Positions 56,565 to 64,000 of a stretch of 64,000 nt of DNA are shown here, in pieces. The stretch covers positions 620,001 to 684,000 of the forward strand of contig JACVVK020000205.1 of the NCBI GenBank assembly GCA_018292915.2. Direction: 5' to 3'. Every line of letters begins with the position of its first letter. The stretch's first letter is position 1. Origin of the DNA: Batillaria attramentaria. Lineage: Eukaryota; Mollusca; Gastropoda; Batillariidae. The notes under the pieces were generated by a model that did not search any database, was not told where the DNA came from, and saw only the letters and a program-made list of their open reading frames with translations. A program made the translations under genes and the position numbers.

Positions 56565-57440
56565 TTGAATGACCTTGACCCAAGGTCAAGGTCACTAAAG
56601 CTCTCTGTTTGAAAATTTTACATTGGCATTTTCTCGTAATCTACAAATGCCAGAGGTTTTAAACTTTGCATGATGATAGACATTGATAAGAACTTTACAG
56701 ATATACATGTAGTCAGTGACCTTCTGTCAAGGTTAAGGCCGTACAAGATAGTTTTGTGAAACCTTAACATTGGCATTTTCTCAGAAACAACGAACAGCAG
56801 AGGTGCCAAACCTGGCATGCTGATAGACTGTGATAAGACCTATGCACACATACCATCTTAAATGACCTTGACTGAAGGTCAAGGTCATTAAAACAGTCTG
56901 TTCGGAAATTTTACATTTGCATTTTCTCAGTATCTAGAAGAATCAGAAGCATCAAACTATGTGCGATGATTGACATTGGCAGCACCTTTACAGACGTACC
57001 TGTGTTTAGTGACTTTTAGTCAAGGTCAAGGTCATGGAAGCGTTTTTTTGGAAACTTTAACCTTGGCATTTTCTCCAAAACAACAAACAGTAGAGGCACC
57101 AAACGAGGCATGATGATAGACAGCAATGAGACCTACCTTTCTGAATGACCTTGACTGAAGTCAAGGTCATTAAAGCTGTCTGTTGTGATTTTTAACATTA
57201 CTGTTTTCGGAGGAACTACAAATGCTAGAGGCATCAAACTTGGCATGATGATAGACATTGATGAGATCTCTTTTGAATGACCTTGACCAAAGGTCAAGGC
57301 TGTACAAACTGTTTCGGGGAAAATTGTAATATTGCCAGGAACTCAGAGCGCCAGACACATCACTTAGCATGATACTGGATAGTGATAAGAGCTCTACAAA
57401 CATACTTTTGTGAATGACCTTGACCTGTGTCACAAGGGAG
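56565..57440 (+). repeat. Seven-copy tandem array with AGGTCA-type palindromes
   Basis: The block TGACCTTGAC..AAGGTCAAGGTCA, or a variant, recurs at 56570, 56717, 56863, 57010, 57146, 57278 and 57415. The spacing is 147, 146, 147, 136, 132 and 137 bases. Between the blocks each unit has CATTTTCTC, ACAA..AGAGGC.CCAAAC and GCATG.TGATAGA. The units are diverged, so the array is old. The frame on the - strand at 57170-57433 is repeat sequence. Confidence 0.9.
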
Positions 57441-57449
57441 CCATGGAGG

Positions 57450-58060
57450 CTTCTGTCTCTCTAGTGTTTTTTTTTTTTTTTAAACTTATAGTCCTTTTTT
57501 CATTTATGTATTTAACTTTAAAAAAATTTGTAGTCCCTTGTTTATTATTTAGTCTTTTTTTCACAAGTTTGCAGAAAAGAATTTCGTTGCTTTTGTATTT
57601 TCTGTGTTCTGTGATGAGAACTTGAATCTAGAACAGGTGACCCCCATGCGAGTTGTCCCAGTAATTATCCGTAGTCAGTTCTGATAGATTATGCTTTTGA
57701 AACGAACAATACTTGTGAACTTGTATTGAACTGAAAATGTGTGGTCAGATAATTTGGTCAGTACGTGTTTATATTGAAATGTACATGTTACACTCCTGAG
57801 TTTGTGCACACCATGTATTGAATTAAACAAAAGTTCGTGTTTTTGTCGGCATTTACGTTTGTTTTACCTACTTCTAACTGATACTCGTTTTTTGTAATCG
57901 GGAGATCGAGTACGGCGCTTCTGTTGGCCCAGTGCCAGCATTATAGACACTGTCACTGTCCAGGTGTCTAAGTGGTGTGATGATAGAAAACAGCTCAAAA
58001 CCATTTGCGGTCATTAAAAAAAAAAAGATAGCATTCGCCCCTTTAAAAAAGTGAAAACTA
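57450..58060. other. No gene recognised
   Basis: AT-rich, with a T-run near 57465-57480 and ordinary sequence. Confidence 0.45.
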
Positions 58061-58158
58061 TGTACATTGGAGTGAGTGTTCATTTAAAGGATGGCGAGGG
58101 TTTACTGCACGTTGTGGAGACCAACCGGGCCCGGTCTCTCTCGGGGGGTGTGTGTGTA

Positions 58159-58190
<32 letters not shown>

Positions 58191-58219
58191 AAAATACTCC
58201 CAGGTAATAATAATAATAA

Positions 58220-58721
58220 TTTTTTTTTTTTTTTTTTTTTTTGCTGCCACAACTCTTTGCCGGCTCCAGTGGTATTCCTCCCTAGTTATGGGTGGAATCC
58301 ACGGAGGGCTCGGAAGCTGGGGCAATTTTTATTATGCATGATGATGGAGATGAGGATGATGGTAAGATGATGCTATGGAGGTCCGTGTGGTTTGGGACTG
58401 CGGGACAGGGCCGCATTCCACGCTTCCTGTCATAAATATCCCGGCATTAACCAGGCCCGGGAACTACGGCACCTGCGGTGCCGGCCGTGTAATCATTGAC
58501 ATCATAAGACGTGTCATACCAAGGGAAGCACCCCCAAAGTCGCACCCGTGAAGTGGGTGAAGCTCGGCTGTGTGGCAACAGCCTCCCCACTAGGCCCATA
58601 GCACACCCGCTCTGGGTAGGATCCGACCTAGGTAGGAAAAATCCCGCTTGCCTCGGCTGGGATTCGAACCCGGGTCTCCCGGTCCATGGTCCGAAGTGCT
58701 AACCACTACACTACGGGGGCC
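58220..58721 (-). mobile_element. SINE-B with 17-base target duplication in (TAA)n
   Basis: Full-length copy. The flanks GGTAATAATAATAATAA at 58203-58219 and 58722-58738 are the duplicated target, a short TAA microsatellite. A G-run of about 28 bases lies just upstream (58158-58187). Confidence 0.92.
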
Positions 58722-58738
58722 GGTAATAATAATAATAA

Positions 58739-59265
58739 ATGGTATTTGTAGGGCGCATTCTTTGGAATAAACTCAATGCGAAAGTCACTCACCGACAATC
58801 CTGCGGCACATTTTACAAACTGACGATGGACAGACATACACTGGTGAGACTGACTAACTAGCTACTGACACAGAAAATTACTGGAAGGCTTTACAAAAGA
58901 GGAACGCTTTAAGGTTGCTCTTAAAAACAGACAGTATGGGCGCGTTTCTCAGACGTGCTGGCAGAGAATTCCAAAAGGTTGGTGCGACAAAACGGAGAGA
59001 GCGCTCGCCAAAGGAGGTAGTAGCTTATTCCATGCTCTCAGTATTCGCGGGGGGGGGGGGGGGGGGGTCACGGGTGGTGTGTTCCACTGACTGAGGCAGA
59101 GTATTTGGGCTCCTCGCGCTCGCTAGTCATCACGGCGATAGTAGAAGTGGGAAGCGTTGATGTTTGTAACTAGTAAGGCTGTAGATAATAATAATAATTA
59201 ATAATAATTTATTTATATAGCGCTGTAATCTACTTATAAGGCAGTTCTAAGCGCTAAAAGTACAG
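58739..59265. repeat. Dispersed repeat with TAA and GCGC motifs
   Basis: TTTGTAGGGCGCATTCTTTG at the start and (TAA)n then TTTATTTATATAGCGCTGTA at 59188-59230 are typical of widespread marine-invertebrate interspersed repeats. A G-run lies at 59049-59067. I could not define ends or class. Confidence 0.4.
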
Positions 59266-59308
59266 GTAAAGGTACAGATAAGAGTCAAGGTTCAGGGCCT
59301 CTCTCTCC

Positions 59309-59389
59309 CCCCCCCCCCCCCACACACACACCCCTTCTCTCTCTCTCTCTCTCTCTTACCACCATCACCATTTACATCGACGACGCTGC

Positions 59390-59425
<36 letters not shown>
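59309..59425. repeat. C-run, (CT)n and (CA)n microsatellites
   Basis: C-run near 59310, (CT)n to about 59356, (CA)n at 59394-59425. The adjacent GACTCCAGAGTGCAGTCCCT at 59459 also occurs at 42213, a shared short repeat. Confidence 0.9.
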
Positions 59426-59426
<1 letters not shown>

Positions 59427-59748
59427 GTACAAAATGTGTCGCCTGAATGGAATTTATAGACTCCAGAGTGCAGTCCCTTTTCGGCGGGGCGTTCCACTGA
59501 AAGACTCTGTGCCCCAGTGTGTGTGGAATTTATTGACTCAGTTACGTGGACTTGTTCAATTTACATTCAGTCATCATCTGATATACATATGATTTAAAAT
59601 TAAATTCATGCTGACATCATCATCCCTCCCCCGCCCAACTCAGGGTTACCGAAGACAATGGTTCCGTGCATAAAATAGTCTGTGGGGTTACCAAAGAGGC
59701 TCGGCTCTTTTTTTTTCTTTTTTTTTCCCCGTGAAACTCCAGTGAATT

Positions 59749-59804
59749 CCAGTGAAACTTTTTGCTTCGCCCCGAAGGTAGTTGGGCAACGCGGTAGTTT
59801 CAAA
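59749..59804 (+). promoter_or_regulatory. Putative 5' leader of the second F-box gene
   Basis: Matches the leader at 49328-49392 in order. The reading frame stays open upstream of the ATG (to 59682) through a poly(T) stretch. The aligned start of the first gene and this leader similarity favour ATG 59805. Confidence 0.5.
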
Positions 59805-60720
59805 ATGGCATCCAGAGACTACAAACAATGGGTCGACGACAACGGAGCCTTGGTGGATATCACGGACACTGCATTGACAACCAGAGATTTTTACCAGATC
59901 TTCGTCACTCCTACCGAAGTGAGTGCGACAGGGCATGTACAGTCAGACACTAGTTTTCACGAAGCGGTCGTTCAGAAGACACAAAATGTACATTTTGTGA
60001 TCAAGGAAAATTTTCAGATTTCTGATCACAAACTCTTCAGCCGCTAACACTTGTTGCATTCATAGTCGGCGGATCGATGCGTGTAAGGAAAAAAGAAAAA
60101 AAGAAAAGAAAAAGAAGAAACAAAAAATTATGTTTTAGTAACTTACGCCTTTGTTGTGCATTATCGGCTTTAGATCGAAGATTACAGAACGTGTTGTAAC
60201 TGAATACTGCGTAATCACGAAACTACAAAGAAGTAAATTACTGGCCCCCAAAATCCTCACTGAACAGCTTGCCGGTGTTCCCTGTGATTCGAAAATACAA
60301 GTCCCTGGGACCCTCTCTCCATATTTTTTGGGGGTCCTTTCGTAAATTTTAAGGGGGCCATGGCCTGCTGATATATAGTCTCAAAGTCAACTTAAGCCAT
60401 TTGTTGCTGTTGCCTACAAAAGTATTCAGGTAGGAGAGATGTATATGAATTGGAGCGTGTGAGCCATAGCGAATCGGCAAGGCGAGGAACCCGCACGCTT
60501 ACCAAATAGCGGATTATGAGAGACCAAAAACGCGCGTCCCTTCAGTGTGACGCGCTGTTCTCAGATTTGTGTCAATTTAAGAGTTTTCTGCGTACAATTA
60601 CGCACACCTGTGCGTAATTGAGAACACTGGGCTTCCCAACCGGCATCACCACAAACATACAGACAACACTTGAAACTGAAGTTGAGCCGCAATCTACCAG
60701 TACCTATGGAAGGTGTGTGT

Positions 60721-60751
<31 letters not shown>

Positions 60752-60780
60752 TCGTTAGACAATAGCTAAAAGCGAGGGGT

Positions 60781-60844
<64 letters not shown>

Positions 60845-63613
60845 GGGGGTGGGGGGGGGTAAGAACTCTAAGGTCTCTCACGCTAATATTGAAGAAATCA
60901 GGAGTGTAAGAAATCCTGACCTCCTTTTTTTTGCACCGCTACTCAGCTATGCACAGAAACAAGCCAATACCTCATGCTATAAGGCCTGCACTGCGGACCC
61001 GAATACAGACCTGTGGGGTTGCATATAATTGAAGACAGAGCACACTTTCAAGTGCACAGACAACATATTCAACACAGGGCCGGATCCGGGGAGGGGGTGC
61101 TTTGGTACTACAGCCCCCCCCCCCCCCCCCCCACCGTCAGTAGCAGCAAACTGTAAATAATTGTTTAAAATTGAGTTGTAACGCTTGTGTTTTAGTGCAG
61201 TATATAACAACAGTTAGAAACTCAAAAACGTCGGTTGTTGTGTTTGGCCATTTCCAAGACCCGGACAATAGGCCAAAAAACCAAAAAAAAACCCCCCCCC
61301 AAAAAAAATCAGCGCCCCCGCCCCCTGTAAACTGATTGATCCGGACCTGCAACAGCTTTGTTCAACGTTAGTTTTTGTTTTGTTTTGTTTTTTTGCTGCC
61401 ACAACTCTTTGCCAGCTCCTGTGGTGTTCCTCCCAGGTCATGGGTGGAACTCGCGGAGGACTCGGAAGCTGGGACAATTTTTATTATGCATGATGATGGA
61501 GATGAGGATGATAGTAAGATGATGCTATGGAGGTCCATGTGGTTTGGGACTGCGGGACAGGGCCGCATTCCACGCTTCCTGTCATAAATATCCCGGCATT
61601 AACCAGGCCCGGGAACTACGGCACCTGCGGTGCCGGCCGTGTAATCATCCACATCATACGACGTGTCATACTAAGGGAAGCACCCCCAAAGTCGCACCCG
61701 TGAAGTGGGTGAAGCTCGGCTGTGTGGCAACAGCCTCCCCATTGGGCCCATAGCACACCCGCTCTGGGTAGGAGCCGACCTAGGTAGGAAAAATCCCGCT
61801 TGTCTCGGCTGGGATTCGAACCCGGGTCTCCCGGTCCATGATCCGAAGTGCTAACCACTACACTACGGGGGCCGGTTGTTCAACGTTAGTGATTGATAGA
61901 CGCGCACACTATTCGTTGAATTTAGATGTACCAGCTGCCGTGTTGTTATTTTTGTTATGACCCAGGTGGTGCATAATACTGTTATTTTAATTGTTATGTA
62001 CATGTACCAGGTGGTGTACCGTCTGTGGAAGATTGTGCCCCCAACACGTCCAGATAACCACCCAGCACCAACATTGACCCGCGACACATGGGAGGAGTTC
62101 AGGGAAGATGAGAAATTATTCAGTACGTAATGCAGTAAAATAATAATAATAATAATAATAATATTCATTTGAATGTGACGCCTGTCCCTCATTCGACGTT
62201 TCAGGCGCCATTACAAGTTGGAGGTAAAAACAAAATTGACATTAAAGTAAAACCAGCTCTTAACTGGGCACTGCGGAGCGCCACAGTGCTGTCCACAGAC
62301 ACAGATGTGAGTTGGGGGGTTTCCGCCGCTGTGGCGTCATCACAGCAACCTGGATTTCAAATAGCCACAACTGTGACTGTGGTTTCCACAACAGACTATG
62401 ACTGGCTGTACTACGTCACTCGGCGCGCAAACATGGCGGACAGTGCATCTTCAATCGGTTTGTCACCGAGCACAGCTGTGGTCAGTTTTGTAGTTAGTAG
62501 ACACACCGAGCGCAACGACTGTGATGTACACAATGATGTGTGTTTAGCGCGCTGTGCCCAGTTAAGAGCAGGCTTAAGCATTTCGAGGCACACACTCACA
62601 CACACACCCCGACACCACATCCACACACATGTAAAAACATGTTCTGCGTCAGACACACAAGAGGTTAGTTGGTTAGCCACTTCGGGCCTAACGCCGCGCA
62701 AGCAACAACCATTTCGTGGCTACCACACAAGAGGACAATACAGATTTCTAAAGCAACAAAAATAGCTACCACACAGTACAGCACAACAAGTGAGACGATT
62801 GGATGCTCAGTCGCTCGGATACAAGGTACGAAAAAGAATGTAATGTAGGCCCAGCCAATCAGTGTCATGCATGTACAGGGATGAATTTACTCAAATATGC
62901 CAATGAGACATTGTCTAATTGACCAGTCATTTTATGAGACATTTTCATTTTCTATGAGACAATCAAGTTCACCCGCATCACTCTGTCACATGTCTGTTCC
63001 TAAGTGCAGTGACGTTCAGGTTCTTTAACGGAAAAGGACCTCTCGATCGCAGAACTGAGAAAACTGATAACGCGCCAATATTTTTTGCAACTCTTTCGAG
63101 CGAGAGTTCCTGGCAGCGCGCGGCGAGCGGGATAAGTAAGCCTCATCACTAAAATTAGATTAGTGTAACAGACTCTATGACTGACACAGACAGCGCATCT
63201 CTGCTTCACGTTGTCAAGTGCGCTTGTGATGTCATGTTCGTGCGACATATGACGCATTTTGCGAAATTTCTATGCGACATTTTATCAAAATAGTCGCACG
63301 GCGCGCGAGAAAATCGATCCCTGCATGTAGAGTAATGTCCAGAGAGGACAAGTCTGTTCAATGGGTGGTGTGCCCTGGTAATTAATGAGACAAAGTGCAA
63401 TGTATTTATGGAGTTCACAGAATACTACAGGTTGCTTAATCTTTATGTACATTGGAGCAAAACAGAGAACAATTACGATAACTATAACAAGCGAAACAAC
63501 AGCAAGGCTGTCACACGAGAAGCTCCCCCCCCCCCCCCCATCGAGAAAACAACAACAGAAAACAAACAACGCCACCACCACCACCACCAACAAAACTGTA
63601 CACACTGTATCTC

Positions 63614-63654
<41 letters not shown>

Positions 63655-63902
63655 TCTCATTATTATTATTATTATCTTAAACTCATTTATTTCTTTGTGC
63701 GGTTTTATTTATTTTTTTTTTTTTTTAAGGTGAAATCAAGCGAGCGGCCGGTGAGAAAATGCTTCCTTACCTCTTGAACATCATAAATGGCCGTTTGGAC
63801 TACTTACCCCGTCTCCCACGTGACGTCATCATTAGGATCGCCGTGTACCTGGACCTTGAGAGCATGACCCGCCTGGGGATGACGTGCCGGTTTATGAGAG
63901 AA
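59805..63902 (+). CDS. FBXO36: F-box protein 36-like, tandem copy, 3' end outside the window
   Basis: Exons seen: 59805-59918 (114 nt), 62011-62122 (112 nt) and 63730-63902 (173 nt), with donors GTGAGT, GTACGT and GTACGA and the same phases 0, 1, 0 as the upstream gene. The protein starts MASRDYKQWVDDNGALVDI and continues DFYQIFVTPTE, VVYRLWKIVPPTRPDNHPAP, DTWEEFREDEKLFS, and an F-box start LDYLPRLPRDVIIRIAVYL. Exons 4 and 5 would lie beyond 64000. No stop or frameshift is seen, so it is probably functional so far as visible. The predicted role is SKP1-CUL1 ligase substrate receptor. Changed residues before and within the F-box (for example HDVLIKIML to RDVIIRIAV) point to divergence after duplication. 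Introns are larger than in copy 1 and carry SINE-B and MITE-A insertions. Confidence 0.92.
60595..60620. repeat. Perfect 12-bp-arm hairpin
   Basis: CAATTACGCACA, loop CC, TGTGCGTAATTG. It lies in intron 1 of the second F-box gene, with no U-run or element ends around it. Confidence 0.85.
60714..60860. repeat. (TG)n and G-run cluster in intron 1
   Basis: (TG)n 60714-60734, a G-run to 60750, (TG)n 60782-60840, then more G-runs to about 60860. Confidence 0.95.
61373..61875 (-). mobile_element. SINE-B with 15-base target duplication
   Basis: Full-length copy. TTGTTCAACGTTAGT flanks it at 61358-61372 and 61876-61890. It lies about 135 bases upstream of exon 2 of the second F-box gene, in antisense orientation, and is close to the 58220 copy. 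Confidence 0.95.
62251..62574 (-). mobile_element. MITE-A with TAA target duplication
   Basis: Flanked by TAA at 62248-62250 and 62575-62577; the left end is slightly altered (AACCAGCTCTTAACTGGG). It sits in intron 2 of the second F-box gene, about 130 bases after the exon 2 donor. Confidence 0.9.
62655..62725 (-). repeat. Conserved SINE-tail block
   Basis: TTAGTTGGTTAGCCACTTCG, GGCCTAACGCCGCGCAAGCA and CGTGGCTACC are the inverse of the block at 36455-36513 and 1137-1175. Confidence 0.6.
63520..63676. repeat. C-run, CAA/CCA, (CA)n and (ATT)n cluster in intron 2
   Basis: C-run near 63526, CCA triplets near 63573, (CA)n at 63617-63652 and (ATT)n at 63659-63675, upstream of a T-rich acceptor for exon 3. 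Confidence 0.92.
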
Positions 63903-64000
63903 GTACGAGCGCGGAGTTCATTTTCATTTGGCTCAGATCTTCCACCTTCTTGGCGGATTTCCACCTTTTGGCTGAACATTTTCCCTCGTCCCAAAAAAGT

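Noticed and set aside
56565..57440. CRISPR array or zinc-finger-like coding repeat
   Set aside because: Units are diverged along their length with indels that break every frame, and spacers are themselves repeated.
59682..59804. Upstream extension of the second F-box gene from an earlier ATG
   Set aside because: The extension is encoded by a poly(T) tract and has no counterpart in the first gene, whose ATG aligns with 59805.
59919..60047. Read-through of exon 1 of the second F-box gene giving a 121-residue protein
   Set aside because: A GTGAGT donor lies exactly where the first gene splices, and sequence after it does not resemble the family.
62169..62765. 198-residue open frame, the longest without obvious simple repeats
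   Set aside because: It reads through MITE-A (62251-62574) and a SINE-tail block; the similar frames at 21588-22754 and 18411-18650 come from other MITE-A copies.

Overview
The window looks like gene-poor, repeat-rich nuclear DNA from an invertebrate, most likely a marine gastropod mollusc. That assignment is inference. It rests on a split gene with GT-AG introns, dense (CA/TG)n microsatellites, abundant tRNA-headed SINEs, many short inverted-repeat DNA transposons, and repeats of a style familiar from snail genomes. I see no operons, bacterial signals, CRISPR array or stand-alone functional tRNA or rRNA gene.

Only one protein family is convincingly encoded: an F-box protein of the FBXO36 type. 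A complete five-exon gene runs from 49393 to 53191 on the + strand and encodes 194 residues. A second, diverged copy starts at 59805 on the same strand and keeps the same splice phases and the same lengths for exons 2 and 3. Its third exon ends at 63902, so the rest lies beyond the window. The pair is a tandem duplication. A short stretch of 5' leader is also recognisable in both copies. The predicted role is substrate-receptor subunit of an SKP1-CUL1-F-box ubiquitin ligase; the substrate is unknown.

The first 48 kb holds no gene I can support. It is built from at least four tRNA-headed SINE families (called A to D here, plus a single E-like copy), a Harbinger-like MITE family (MITE-A, 3-bp TAA/TTA target duplications), a second MITE family (MITE-B) and LINE remnants (1-60, 16807-17262, 41451-41705, 51017-51330). 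There is also a 2.2 kb palindrome (25766-28000) and several other fold-back elements. Insertions are nested: MITE-B inside MITE-A, MITE-B inside a fold-back element, SINE-A inside a hairpin element, SINE-B inside MITE-B. This allows relative dating. Many insertions keep clean target-site duplications. Between the two F-box genes lies a seven-copy tandem array, each copy carrying a palindromic or half-palindromic AGGTCA-type motif.

Most long open frames are readings of microsatellites such as (CA)n, (GA)n and (GTT)n, or of a 31-bp minisatellite, and are not genes. All family names and relationships come from reading by eye. Boundaries are accurate to a few bases where target duplications or splice sites fix them, and otherwise to roughly 10-30 bases.
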